This document shows, piece by piece, positions 10,601 through 25,600 of a DNA stretch of 64,000 nt. Each line of letters starts with the position of its first letter. The stretch's first letter is position 1. Under the pieces are notes generated by a model, which did not search any database, had not been told where the DNA came from, and saw only the letters and a list, made by a program, of their open reading frames with translations. Position numbers and translations under genes: made by a program. Source of the stretch: Tigriopus japonicus (Eukaryota; Arthropoda; Copepoda; Harpacticoida; Harpacticidae); contig CM021315.1 in NCBI GenBank assembly GCA_010645155.1, forward strand, positions 11,850,902-11,914,901, in the 5' to 3' direction.

Positions 10601-13600
10601 ATTCCCTCTGGCTTTGGCCTTCATGGAGCATTACGTCACTTGGTGTTGATTTAGCTGATGTTGGGAATCTGAATACAAGGGGCCAACGGATTAACACCCG
10701 ATGGAAGGATGTTTTCATTAGAGCAGGACCAGAGGAGATTTTGTCGATAGAGAGTGGTCAGCAATTCTGTGAAGGGATTCAGCCTTCAACTGCATCAGTG
10801 GATGGAACATTTTGCATGCACATGTACAACCTCACTTGAGCTATCAATAAGTACATTGCCCATGGTTTGTTACCCTCACATCTCCATTAGTGGAGAGCGG
10901 AGATGGTCGCAACTTGCCCTGGGGTAATCATCCATGGCCATGTGTGGGCATGACCTCGAAACAAGGGAAAAGACCTTCATGGCTGATAGAGGAAGACGCT
11001 TTCACCAACCTCCTTCCTTCCTTCCTTCTCTCCACTTTGTTGGATGCCCAGCATCTTCAGCAAAAAAGCAACTCCCGGCTGAGATGAAGCAACCAACGTT
11101 GTTTTCTGGTTGGATGATGGATTGCTTCGGGGAATGAAATTTATGTCCCAGGTTGGGCAGATTTGGAACCTACCACGAGGACCACCGTCAGGTGCCTCAT
11201 GCGTCACGTTTTTATTTGTGCCCTTTCTCTGTGTCATGTACTATGTTTGGGTGAAGGGAGCAAGTACATCTGTCAACTTGAGCTACAGAGCCAGAAGGGC
11301 TAAGTAAAAAGACCAAGATGGAAAAGACCTCGAGGTCAAGCGGACGCAATACAGATGGCTCAACCGATCAAGACTTGAGCAAAGCCAGAGTCTGGACCTC
11401 GGGGTTTCATGTTTTTTCGGGTTCTTATCACTCTTTATTTTGCTTTCCCTTCTTCTTCAATGGAGTAGGCATCTCGAGCCCCTTTTTTCATGAGCCCAAG
11501 TTCTCTTGTAGTAACATTGCCCTACTACTACTACATATCAGGAGTAGTGTTGGAAAAGTCATAGGCTTAAGAGTGGGAGTGACTGCATTGTGCAGGAAGC
11601 AAGAGAAGAAGGCGAAGGCGAGGTCTTGGTTTTTTCCTCTTCCTTTTCCAAACAACTGATCAGTGCAGACCTCCTCCTCTTCCCTTGGGTGGTGGTTGGC
11701 TGTTCATCCAAGTTTTGCTGTTGGGATCATGTTCCCGGCATGCCAACTAAATAATTTTCCTCTCCCACCCTCGTCCTTACTGACTGAAGAAGGAGCCCTC
11801 CACTCCACTCTCACTTTGACGAGAATAATTTGGAACTTTCTTGGTGGCTGGCCTTTCGCTGCAGCCTTCGCAATGGGGCCTAATCAGCCCAACTCACCTG
11901 CCTGCTAAAGCCGGCTCCTCACCGTTGTGCCATTTCTTTCCAAGTTCCGTAAGGCTTCTGAGCACGTCGAGAGTTTGAAAACTTCGAAGCCAAAAGCGCT
12001 TGCCCGTTCCACGCCTGATATATGAGTTTGGTTCCTTCCAAACCAATATCCAGAAGAGCTGGCAAGGGGGACAGAGGCCTTCCTGGACCATGATCCACCA
12101 ACTTACAAAGCTTGCGTTGAAGATAGAAGAGAGCGTGCGAAGGAAAGAGAGAGAAAAAGAGTGAGCGAGAGCGTGTGAGTCAGAAAGCGGACGCTGAAGG
12201 TCTCTTTTTCCGCCAAGGCCGAGAAAGGAAGAGTGGTTTTCGGACGCTAGCCCAAAAGACCGCTCACTCACTGGCACGGCGGTCTCTTGACTGGGTGTTT
12301 CTTGAGAGTGAGAGGAGGACCTGAATGTGCATATATGAAGAGCAGCAGAACGCTTTTAGTTCTGGTTGTCAGAGAGAAGAAATAGTGTTCCAAAAAGCAG
12401 CCACTACTACTCGAAAGGAATACTGCTGCTTTGGATCCTACCTCTGCTCATGCTTACAACAGTACTAGCTAGGGCGAAAGAAGAAGAAGAACTGGTTGTG
12501 GCACTGAAAGTAGAAGATGAAGAACAAGTAACACCAGTGGCAGTGGTTCTTGGTCCAACGACTGAAGTCGAAGCTGAAGACGAAGAAGTATTAGCAACAC
12601 CAGCAGCATGAGCGGCAGACACAATTCTTTTCTATACACGGGAGTAGTGTCAAGAGAGAGGCTGCGTTAGAACCACGGCTTGAAAAGGGGTTTCGAATAG
12701 ACCCTGAGCCCAAAACAGCCTCCAACCAAACACATTCAACTGAAAATGTGCAAGTAATGAGCTCCTACTAAACGTTAATGTCGTGGAGAGCTCATTCTTA
12801 AGTGACGAGGATACTTTCCGGCCACGTCTTTTGTTATGGTTCCACGGAAACGAAATCTTGTGCTTCAGTGACGCAGAAAATATCCCTACAACGCGATGAA
12901 CACCATTCTGTACTAGATCTACTTTTCTGGTGCTTGGTCCCCATATTAATCAATCAAGAGGTCTCACGAGCCTTCTAACCTGGCAATCAAAGTGAAACTT
13001 AAATTTGATTACTTCCGAATTTCTCGAAAGGAATGGAAGAAATTCATTGGGAGAAGCGCATCATCGAGCAACGATAGATAACGTGCATTCGGCATAACCA
13101 ATTGCATACCTTCCGTCTGCGATCTGACAGTGAAGTGAAGGATCCTTTGTTATTATTGGTGTTACTAGCACTATTAGTTTGGCCTTCAGCCTTGTTGTGG
13201 CTTGTGCTCAAGTGAAATAGGAAAAAGAGGTGGCTTAGAGTCCAATCCTGTAGAGTCTCTATAACTACCTTCTCGCCACGTTTTTTGCCAAAGTTTGACA
13301 GGTCTCTTTCTCTCTCTGAAACTGGAAAAGAGATCAACTTTTTCCACATCGTGGCTGTTTTGTGAAAAATTGGAATCCCTTTAACGTTGTTGAGGCGTAA
13401 GTGGTGACTAGCACGGGCAAGCCAGCCAAACTTGCCTAAAAGACAACGAGAACTTTTGTTTTTTCATAACCCTGGAGGTTTGACACTCTCTTACACTTGA
13501 ATGGCCCGTGGTGCTATTTTCAGACGAGCCCTGAAAAGTCTCTAAAAGAAGACGAAAGAGAGGCGAATGAGAGGAAAAGTTTTTTTATAGAACGTTGATG

Positions 13601-16600
13601 AAAACCCGAGGATCGAGGGACATCAGCCTCTGAAGCCACCTTAAGCTGTAAGAAGACTAGTTGGTTGGCTCTCTCTCCCTCACTCTCTTTGACCCAAATG
13701 AACCCGACAGGTCATAACAAAAACAACAAACACCCACCGTTCCATTTCTCCCGAGACAAACGACTTTGAGCATTAGAGAGCACCTCGATGAGGAATTGAT
13801 AATCCATCCTGGCCAGAAATAAACCAAACCAAACAGGCCCAGGACACATTGGAAAATGACATTGATGCAACCGAGTGGAAAACAAGTCCTCGTCAAACAA
13901 CCCTCGGCCCCTTTGATCTGCTTGATCAGGCAATAATCATCTCATTTCCACGAGCCTCAAGAAAGAAGCCATTGCTTTGGATGGTGAGCCCATTGAAAGC
14001 GAGAGGTGCCAAATTTTGTCGTTTTGGCACACAAGAGGCTCTTCCGTCCAAAGCGGAAGCAAACACTCGAGCGTTCCACAGGGTACTGGGATGTTGTGAT
14101 GACCCAAAGCTTCTTCTCCTGGATTTTTCTCGAGTTGTGGAATGGCATTGTCCATGTAAAAGCCGCCGCGATTGTATCCCTTGCTACATACTACAAACTA
14201 GTATGACATACAAAGCACTGAATGGTTTCCCGGTGGTTTGTGATAAGTAGGCAGGCCAGAGAAGATCCCGTCCAGTGATAGTGAAATTCTAAAGAGTGCC
14301 AAGCTGCTGAGGCTGTTGAATGTCCTCTTAAAGCCGTGGGGAACTCGTCAAGAGATAAAGCCCGTCGACAGTAACGAGCTTGCTTGCTTTAGCTCTTCTT
14401 GCTTCTCGTACTGTACATAAACTCAAGAATCCCGGCCACGAATGGGCACCACGAAGGAAGGGACAAAACTGAGGAGGGGATCTTTTGCTTTCACCCCGGG
14501 GATTTTTCTTGATATTTTACGAAGCCAATAACTAACGTTGAGTGTGGAATCCAATACACGCGGGAGGAACAGTTCCTTGTCATATTGGACCATATCTCCG
14601 CGCGTCGAGCTTTACTTTCGTCTTTTGCCCATTGTCAGTTGCCTTTTCCACCACACAACCCAACCAAACGGACTCATTTCCTGAGGCTTGTGTTTGCTCA
14701 GCCAGTTATGAAGACATTTGAGCACCATCACAACGGTGAAAGAACCTCTATCGACATGCAGTCGGCTCATTGGTCGTCTTTCTTTACTACTTCAACACCA
14801 CCTCAACGCTTCTCTACCAACAAAAAGACCCTCTTCCAATCCGACTATTAGCTGGTGGCAGTTTGACTCAGAAGGCTCAGTGCCCATGAATAGGTTCCAT
14901 AGACGAAGTGAAACCGTCCAGTGAATGGAACTAATCGAAGCAAGTGCTGGGACATTCTCGACGAGAGAACCTAAAAATCGACAGAGGAAATTGTTTTCAA
15001 AAGGAGACCCCGGGAACATCATAAGGGCGTAGTGTGGTGGATCATTGACCTATATTCCTTGGAACATAACTGCATTACTTGGCCAAGCTGCTTTTCTTCT
15101 CATCAACTCCACTGATGTTGGTGATTCAAAGATCCTTTGGAGGTGGAAATGAGACCAACGCATTCGTAGAAGAGTGTCACTCTTGAACGAATATCAGTTG
15201 GTTGCGGTGATGCACTTCTTCCGCTGAGATGGTTTTGCATCCAACAAGCCGACAATAATGTCCCTGGAGTGTGTCCGAAGGGAAAATGGGGAAACAATAT
15301 GACAACGACTACGCCGACGAACCACCGCACAATAAACACCTGAATTCCTTTTTCTGGAACCCAATGAAACTGCGGATCTTTTTTTCTGTGTCTTCTGCGG
15401 CAGCCCACTCGTAAAATCCTCTTGATCCTTCGGAAACAGTGAGGAACATGTCTTGCCTGTCTAGGGCTCTTCTGGACTTGATGGTTGTGCACCAAAGAGT
15501 TGAAGTAGCAAATTTTTACCCTTCTCACTTCTTCAACCTACAAAGATAGAGAAGAGCCTTTCGCTCGCTCTGAACCAAACCACAAGCTACCACCTCAACT
15601 CAGTTGTGAAAGAGTGGATGAACACGGGACAGACAGACGTTCCCACAAAGAAACACTGAGCTGTGACTTTATTTTAAAGAAGAAAAAAAGAAGACCGCCC
15701 GATTTGTTGGGGCCCTTGTAAAACCCAAAAAGCTGACATCACTGAGCGCCATATCCTACTCTTGCTCAGTTGATCAAACATATCAGTGCCTGGAAACGAA
15801 ACAAGTTTTACATATCATATTGTTAACATCTCGTAAAGTCAGATATAACCTTTGGGTTTTATTGCCTGGAACAATGTCTAAGTGTGAACGGTGAAAAGAA
15901 GAAGAGCCGTCGCTATCGTTTTTAGTGCAGTGACTGTCGACCTTTGGGGGGATCCGTTTTTCCTCCATACCACATACAGAACATACTCGCTCAAGCTCTC
16001 AAAGTACACCAGTTTGGTGGGTGTTCTATGATGACTTGAGACTCTAGAGGCATTTTGAGGCCACCCCATTTGAAACAGGAAGTAGCCGGCAAAAGGCAAA
16101 AAAGCCTTCCGAAGCCTTACTAGTTCCTCGTGTTCCTCGCGGATTTTCAGTACGACATTCGGCTAGCTTTTGGCCTTTAAGTCCACTCACGTCAAAAGTA
16201 AACATAAAGGATCTGCCTGTGTTTGTTCCATTTGTTGAGTGCGTGGAAATTTTGTGAACCCGAAAGGCTTCAACATGACAACGGAATCCGTTCGAGACCA
16301 GGGGGTCCAGATCAATCTATAATTGTGTGTCCTTTTCCAATGTGACCGGTGCACCAAATCCAAAGCCAACGACTCTCAGAATGGCCTCGCCCAAACGAGT
16401 GCTTCAGAAAAGTGCATCTCGAGAAAGTTCAGTGGATGCAAATCACGTCGGTGCCAAGAACTCTCCCAACACGAGCTTTTCGGATCTCACGGGTGCTCTA
16501 GCGAACAGATTCACTGTAAGTGTGGTTAATTTCTTCATCCTCATCCTGTTCCACCCCCACCTTTCTCTTCTTGAGTCGTCCAAGAGTAGAACAAATCGTA

Positions 16601-19600
16601 TAACCAAGGGCTCACTCATTCCCATTCTACTACAGATCCAACTCAGTAGCCGTGCATAGTACGAATCCTCTACGCACTGTGCTACATGAAGTGCTCAGTA
16701 CATTTATCCTTTAGCACAAGGGTGTGGATCGACTGTTTGCCCCAATCCCTTTTGATATTGATCATCATATGGGCATGTGTCCTTTGAGCTTGATCGCCTT
16801 GGGCATAAATGTATCATGTGGAAGGGTCTTTCGTGGTGTTTCCCTGGTTCTGAGCTTTGAGTGTTGAGCCCAGACTAACGCCCAACGCCTTCACGCACGC
16901 CCTTTTTCCACGTTCGTTGTTGGATCGACCAGGGTGCGAGTTCTGATATTACAGGGTATTTTAGGGACCGAGAAGGAAACTTGGGACGTGAGGCTTTGAG
17001 AGCGTTATCCAGATTTTGACTTGCCACCACAAGAGAGAACAAGCGGAACGGGCACCATCATCATGAAGCCGGCAAGAAAACATTGTCAAAAGATTTATGT
17101 CCTCTAAAAAGTTCTGGACACACTAAAAAGCCTCTGCAGTATGGCCACTATGTACGTACACTACAGAGCTCCGTTTGTCTCCCTATCTTTGCTAGACAAT
17201 GATAACTCATGCACTACGGACTCTGTCTGTTTTTGGGAGAGGGTTTCGCATGAGCTTGACACCTTACTCAGAGATCAAAGTGGTCCAATGCTCATTAATC
17301 CGAAAGCAAAAGGAATTTTGGTCTCAAGTGGCCGCTACCAAAAACCACCAACCCTTCATGGCTGTAGTCCATCTCAAAATTTCAAAGGCAAGTCAGTTGC
17401 TTTTGAGCCCCCAAAGCTCAGTTGAAAATGAATGTTGCTTGAAACGGACCTTCTTGTTCATTCGTTCGTTCGTACGGACGTCTGTTTAGTGAGAAGAAGA
17501 CTCTGTTCATGCAAAATGCAAAGAATTAGTCCCGACAGAGTCTGGCAAAGAAACGAAGCCAATTCTTTTCCCTCAAAGAGTCTGCGTCTTTTCTGGTTGG
17601 CAGAATTGCTAGATCTCCCGTTAGAGAAGAGATGTCAGCTTGCTTGACTGTTCCTTCTTGGGACCAAGTTTATGTTAATAGAAGAAAGGAAAAGTTTCCT
17701 TGTGAAAATTCAGTAATTGAGCAAACTTTGCGTCCATTGGAAAGAGCGTGGTGTCTTTTCTCGAATGAGAACATAGTTCCGTGGCTCCCAAAGCACAACC
17801 AACATGTTCCAAAGAATGCTAGAAAACCGACGGGTAAATAAGCGCATATTGGTCATGGAATAGTTCGAGTTGTCAGGGGAAAAAACGTCGATCCATTTCC
17901 TGATGAGCCCAGCCCAGTCAGCGGTTGATTCAATTAGTACCATTATGTCTTTGTCTGGGGAGCAAATGCAGAGTAGTGGGAGGACATTCTAGTCAATGAG
18001 CACTTGGCCTCATGTCCATCTACCAATCGCAGTACACCACCCTCAGTGGTCCATGTTCGGTTCCACAAAGAGAATGCTGTCTTTTCACCCTCTTCAAGTC
18101 AGTGGAACAGACTTCGTAGAAGTCCGTGTATGAATACATGATACAGTCTTTTGTGTTATTGTGAGAAGAGGGATCGAGGGAACACAGGAGAGAGTGGAAA
18201 TGGAACAAGTTTGCTTTGGCATGATATGATGGAAGGGATGGAGGAAATTGGAACCAGTTGGATGTACTACAGTACAATAGTTTGTTTGGTTACACTCTAA
18301 AACAAAAAGGAGAGTGTACTGTACCCTACATGTGGTTCCAAACGATGATCGTAATCAGCGAGACAGATAGAGGAGACTTCATTACGGATAACATTGAATG
18401 ACTTGGCCATCCTGTTTCTGTCGTTCCAACATTAAGCATGACAAAATCGGGGTTTTAGGGCTCGAAGAAGAGTAAGGAGAAAAGAACCAAGTCATATTGC
18501 CAAATTATAGTCGGGTCTTGCTCGCTTCCTTCCTCCTTCTTGCCGAGAAAGATGAGCCTAGGCATTTATTTACGCTCAGTTAACAAGATGAAGATAGATG
18601 GCTCATAGAAAAAAGGGGGAAACGAGCCCGTGTCACCGCTTTTGGCGACACGATGACAAGGAAAGACGACGGCCTTTTTGGACCATCAGGTTGAAGGCTT
18701 TCATTTCATTTCTGGAATCCAAGAATCATATTGCATAACTCGTATTGATCGTTTCTCGAAAGAAGGATTGCTCTTGGCTGCCAACGGGGCTGTGAAAAAT
18801 GAATGGAAGATGACTGATGACCTCTGTTCTCAACGGCCCCCAGAAATGGAATACACTCGAACTTCCGAGGCTAAAGCTTCAAATTTGGTGGGCTCAAAAC
18901 TCCGTGCTTCCTTGACAATCCCCCTTTTCGTTTACGAGAGGTTGTCTGATTCACAAGAGAGACAAGAATAGAATTCGAAATCAGACGGGAATGATTTTGA
19001 CATCGAACCCTGTCTTCGTCATCAACTTCCTCGTCATCCATTGGACGGTGAGTGTGTGTCCGTGGGAGATCTCCTTTTGTGATTTAAATTAGCCGAACTT
19101 GGAGACAAGAATACTGAAATGGACACGGACAAGGAGAACGTGCTTCTTGACTTTCTAAGGAGTTGCGAATCCCGAGTTTCGATGATAGCATCCTGTTGAT
19201 AAATTCCATTTGACACCCTTCTGTCGTGTTGAAACTACAAAGACCCTTGTGAAAACAAATCAAAGGTCAATTCACACGAGTTTTACCTCAATCGATTTTG
19301 AAAGGAGCCGCAAATTGAAATTGGAACCTATCACATCCGGGGAGATCGATTTTCAAATGGAGTAGTGCACTGCCTTGCTTGGTTGGCTTGATTCCTCGTG
19401 TTCCGCGAAAGTGGAACCCCGATGGAGTCTAACCAGTAAGGCTAAGAAGAAGGATTTTAAGGAGACTTTGAAAGGTCTCTGGGGAATGCCATTCGACAAA
19501 AGAAGTTGGCCAAGCCGCTTGTAGCGTCTCCATTGAGCTTCACTTCGGGGTGAAATAGTTATCCATCCATCCACCCACTGTTGAGAAGGATATAAAAGGG

Positions 19601-22600
19601 GGCACATTTGCGATAATCGGGTATAATTTCCTGTTCTGTGGCCATGTTCGTTCCGGGAGATGAGGAACGAAAATCCCCTTTTGATCCAGAGCTCTCTTAA
19701 TTCGTCTGTTGTGGAAATGAGACGCCGCCCAACGAGGATAAAGTATGGGCTAGGGTAAAAATAAAAGACCATTGAAATCAAGAGAGTTAACTTTTCGGGG
19801 AATGTAAATCACCCAAAGTTCAAAAGTAAAACCATTCTTGGAGTGAACTTTTCCCTTTAGGGAGAGACTAAGGATGAAACTTTGGTCTTTGAAGCTTCTG
19901 AAGGAAGGGGACAAAAGTCGTGATTCAAGTTTCGAAATTAAGCCCCACCTCGGTCTGGTTGTTTTCACCATTTCGCCCATCACACTCAAGACCTATTTCA
20001 TTTTTGAACAAGATTGCTCGAACATCTGGAGACAGATGGTGGGTCAAGTCCACGCTTTAAGAAGTCTCACGACAGAGAAAAGAGGGAAATGCTAAATGTG
20101 TACAGTACGGACGTACTCTACGTATGTGTGTGAAAGAGAGTGAGAAAGAGGGGGAAAAGGGGACCCAGGATATTGGTTTCCTTTAAATAGAGGGAACAAA
20201 TTGTGATTCCTTCAGCCCCAAGTCCAGATGGAAACGAGGCCACAGCACAGGCAGGCACCAAGGAGGTAAGAAAACCAGTTCCAAGGACAAACCAGGCACA
20301 GTTTTGTGCAAGGTCAGGCCAATTGGCTTCCGGATCAATTACCTCGCACTCAACAAAGGCTGGGGGAGAAGCTAGACTTGGAAAAAATATGCGCCCATTT
20401 TGTGTCAAAACCAACAACAGGAAACTTTCTTGATCGGGCCCCCCCGTAATTGGATAAAAAAGCCTTTGCTGAGTGTTCCAATTCTTCATCTAGCGTTGTC
20501 GCACAAATCTGTGGACCATAATGGAGTGAGTGTCCGTCTCAGTTCATATCGGATGGGGTCTCTCTTTATCGGGATGACAATCCTGATAATCAATAGGAGA
20601 GAAGTCAGCAATATCTGAAATAACGATGTCCAAAACGGAATCTCTCAATGCCAATGTGATCAACCTTTTGGTTGAAAAGTGAAAGCTTATTGCGCTCATA
20701 ATCTGAAAACCCCCAAACTCGGCAGTTTTGTTCCACTTTTGTTTGTGCTTACTCATGGGACACAAGCTAAACTGACTTTACGATCCACAATAAAGGCAAA
20801 GCTTTTTGGAACAACCGCAGCCGGCGAGATGGGAACAACAAACAAACTTGACAATTTCCAAGATTTGGCCTTGGCTAAAAAGTGAAAGTTACGAGGACGC
20901 AAATGCAGGATATTAAACTCTTCAACGACATGTTCCATCAAAATGTTGTTAAAACTTGCTTGATTTTGCATAATGCTTAATTGCTTCTCAAATCAAGTCT
21001 GCCTCACAAATCTCTTTTTTTGCAAATTGTTTTTTATTATCAAGTTAAGACATTTCCGAGGTTAATTCATTGTTTTCAAATCATTAATAGCACGTGAAAC
21101 AAACCATTTCCGAAATCGACAATGAACCTCTAGAATTTGTTTTCTTACCTAAAGCAAAAAACTGAATGAGACAAAGGCTCCAAGTTTTGCGATCTCAATT
21201 CCTTCAATTCAGGCCAATTCTCATGGACATTGCCAAGAAGTTTGAAAACAGAAAAAAGCTGTCTGCCATGTTTCGGCGAGACTGGGGGAACAGAAAATTG
21301 CTAAAATTGTCAATTTTCAAAGTGGTAGGCTTTGTCAAATAAAATTGAACTCGTTACGGAATTTCACAGGGTAGGATCGTTTTAACGTTCCAGGGCATAA
21401 AAAATCAGCAACCCATGTTTACAGAGGACAAGAATGTTAATGTATTAAGGATAAGTTAACCTTCACAAAATAGTATAAACAATGTGTTTTTCCAATTCAC
21501 ATGCCCAATTGACACAAATCATATGGATCAATTTCTTGTTTAAAAGCTGACAACAGTGGGCGATAATTTGAAAATCCAAATTTGGGTACCGACATCGTCA
21601 ATAGGGTTTTTGGGCTCACAAAAAGACTCAAATACTAACATTTCTTTCCCTATGCTGCGACATTATTCGTGAAAAGCATGGTACTTTTTCATGTGAACGG
21701 ATTTGTTTTGCGAGAAATCTAATTTAATGAGCCGCCAATCTAAAAAGAAACTGAACTCTCGACATTGGAGATAATTTTCCAAAAGATTGGAATCAGTCCA
21801 ATCAAAAAACAAGGAACCATATTTTTGATCCAAGGCATGTGTAATCCGAGATTTGAGGGGAGGACGTGTTTCCACACTCTCAACTTGTTTGATCTCCTTC
21901 TCTGAGTTGACAGATTGTGAAGTGCTTGAAATCACTTGGAAGAGGAAAGGCTTCTTGGCATTGTGACATGTACTTGATGATTGGCACATTTCACTCGAAA
22001 TCTCCCGGAACAAAGTCGAGTTCATTCCGCTCCAGTTTCCATTTCAGATTATGAATATGCCAAGGAAGGAACTTTGCTCATCTGAATGCAGTTCTCTCTT
22101 CTAGCCCCCCAGATCATTGCCAGAGCAGATTTTCATTTTAAGGATATTAGCAATGCTATAACAGTTGCCTCTAGGGCGCTCCTGGATGTTCCAACAAAAT
22201 TGGTCGTTTCTATGCAAATTTTGGATATCATTCCAACGGTTCCTCGAGCCAGTCAAAATAGCTTACCTTGCAACTGCTTTGTCGAAATGACTTCTATCCC
22301 AACAACGTGCTTGCCGATCCATACATATGACACCGAAGAGCCCCGTTCCAAAATGTTCCGAGGGAAAGACCGGAGTTTGCATTCAAATTGGGCACTGAAA
22401 ATCGGGATCAAACCTATCTTTTTCTTTCCTTTTCGTGTCGTTTGTCGGTTCAAAATAATATCTGGCCAAGGGTTGATGAACCCCTTTTAGGAGCATGCTT
22501 CTATTGAGGAACAGAAGTTTGTCAAGTGGTTTGATAACGAGTTGTGATAATTCATGCCAACTGGTCCCCCTTTTGAAATAGGGAACAATATTGTACATAT

Positions 22601-25600
22601 TCCACTCTTCTTGAGATGGCCTAATTAGATACGACTTGAATAAAAGGGAAAGCAACTCTATCCACCTTGCAAAATAGCTCTCTCAAGTGTAACAATAAGG
22701 TTTTTTTGTGAAAATGTTTCTTGCACAATAACTTAGTGCTCGGTAGTTGCATTTAGTTTTTCCATGAGAGTGCATGCCAAGGACGAAATGAGCCAAATAT
22801 ATTCCTCAATTTTCGCTGCAGTGGCCAAATTTCCAAAATTCGTCCCTTTCCGCCAAGAAAGTTTCACGTTCACTCTCCTCAAATTGACAAACGTCCTTGA
22901 GACCTTGTGCATAAAAGGCTGGCTTCTCGGTACTTCTCACTCCTCAGGCACTTGCCTCAATACAGGAAGAACTATGAGGCTAATTTTTTATGTGCCATGG
23001 AAAAAGGTGACAACGACTGACGTTCGTTCCACGAGTTTCGCCAAGCCGTTCGTTACAAAGATTGGCTTCGACTCTGAAGAGGGAAAAAATCCGTTTTGCA
23101 TTAATGCACTTTCCATTTGGAAGCACAAGAAGAAGAAGTACTAGTAGAAAAAGAAGAAGAAGAAGCCTATTGTGCCATGGCGAATAATGTAAGATGGGAG
23201 TCGAAAGTAGACAAGCTAGCCTTGAAAACAGCGAGTTTCTGAATCTAGAGCGCGTTGTTATCAGTCGTAATTTCGAGTCTCTTTCGGTCTTGCTTTATCA
23301 AGAAGGATGTTGGCTCGGAGTAAAGCCGAGCTTTGTTTGGTGGTATAACGTATGGCAAGGAACGAGGATAACCGACTGTCATCACGACCATCTTGCTGGC
23401 TTGCTCTAACATGGTTGTGCATTTTCCTGTCATAGTTTTCACCAAAAAAGACCCCTCAACCATAGTGAATCCTCTTGGGGGCTACCAAAATATCACAAAG
23501 TGGGGCCACGTGGGTTTGGAAAGTAGGGATAGGCCGAAGTCCAGTTCTCGGTTAGAGCGGAGAGAAGTGGACACGCGCTTAAAAGGGAATATTTTTGAGG
23601 CTAGCCCGCTTAACCGCTTGACCTTTTGGCCCACGCCCTCTGCTTTGAAGGCCAATTAGCAAGAAACCTGATTGGCTAGTCCATCGGATCAAGCAGTTAA
23701 GCGAATAAGCCATGAAATATTAGTTTTTAGTTGATTGAAGCTAAAGAGGGGAGTTCGACAGAAAATCCAAAATCACCAGTAGGTCTTATGTTATTTTAAG
23801 GTCCACTAATTAAAAAAAACTCGGGTATACCAACATCACGCGGCTTTAACATTCCTTGACAATGGCCGGAGCACAGCTGTTGTGTTTTCAATACAACTAT
23901 GTAATTATTTGAGGGAATATTGAAAGACGTTTTATCGTAGTATGTTACAGCTAATCAAAATAACCATGAATTCGTGCAGTTAAAATAGGCTTTAATTCCT
24001 ATCCAAAATAACTGGCAAAAAGTTGAGAGATAGGTTTTGCTTTCACTCTTAAACTATTAAGCTACATCCAAAAGATAAAAAAGAACGGTTTTTTTAGTTG
24101 CGTTTGGTTTCGTTTTCGGTCTATCACTACTATACGCGAGATTTTTTTACGTCGAAACTTTAGTTAGTGTTGGAGCTGAAAAATTGACCTCCCAACGGCT
24201 TCAAAATCAATCTTCATTAGAGCTCGAATTCAAGGTTAGACTTCTATGGTTGTGCAGGGATGTTTTTTTCTAGATTACAGGCCCAACTGGGTCCAATTAC
24301 AGTTAAGAATGCTGTTGAATGGAACAAGTACTACACAATGTTCCTTGAGAAGGAACAAGGACTGGAAGTGATGCTTTGACCTAGTTTTTGGGACCGGGCC
24401 TAAACTACCAAATGCTCTCCTGCATACCTTCAGTGTTCCAGCTCTTGGAACAAAACAAGGGCCAATAATTGGACGATACTGCATTGACTGCAAGCCATTG
24501 GAAGGCTAGATTTGATTCCAATTCGTAAATATTACATTTACTGCATGTTCAAGACATCAAATGGCTTTTATATTTGTACTCTTAAAATTGGTTTGTCTGA
24601 CATTGGATTTTTTTCTCTCAAAAAGACAGGATTTTGCATCAAAAAGGAGCCTTTAAAAGACCACAGAGGAAAATTTGAACCCAGTTTCCTTATAAGCAAT
24701 GTACAGGGTTGTTTTAATTTAGAGACCCAAAAACTTTGTGATGGTGAATTATGACAAAATGAGAAAATAAAGTTCACTTGTGATTCAATTACTTAAAAAA
24801 GTATTAGGGCTTCCCAAGGAAATCGTAAGACACGGATCAGGTGCTCAGTTGTGGATTTTTTCATAGATACACTTGTTCGGTCGAAAGAGCGCTCATTACT
24901 TTATGCTTGTAATTACTCTCATGGCCAAACATTGAAGTCGATCAAGTTAAAATTAAGCATGTGAGCTCAGCATTACCCGTCGGACCACTGGTTTGATTAC
25001 ATTTTTCTCTGGCTCAGAATTTGGAAAATGGCTTTTGCCAGCTGCCGAGGCATCTAGGTTTTTCGAAATTCTTGTGCATTCCCAATAATTTGTTTTAGAA
25101 TGAAAGAATTTTAAAAATACTAGTCCGGCTAATGGGCGCTCAAAGTAAGGAGTTTTTTTTTTTGAGAATGGAGCGTGCGTACTTTGAGTGGGTGGAGTCG
25201 TTCCTGAAAAGATAATCATTGTTTAATTATAAGTGAATCAATTTTAATAACGCTTTGCTTGAGTATACCTATAACTGATTTCTTTAATTGGTATTAGCAC
25301 AATTTAATCACAAACACAATGTGACAGGAGGGATTCTTGATTTGGTATGGGACTCTAATTCATGACAACCCTGTCTTCCTTTGACTCCTGGAAAAAAGAG
25401 CCATTTTGGAGAAAACACACTTTTATTTTTGAAAAGTAGTATTTCAAAAGCCAAGGAGTCTGATGCTAATCTGAGTGATTCTTTTCACCATGTTATTTGT
25501 CCTTGGAAGACCACGAGTGAGTTGTGGTGGGGATCTATTTCAAGCCATCCATCTTCACACCAAAACGCTCAACTAGAGCAAACACTTTTGTGTTCTCCGT

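Noticed and set aside
13849..14250. 133-codon plus-strand frame
   Set aside because: No recognisable motif, no fitting splice junctions; in the range expected by chance in a long intron.
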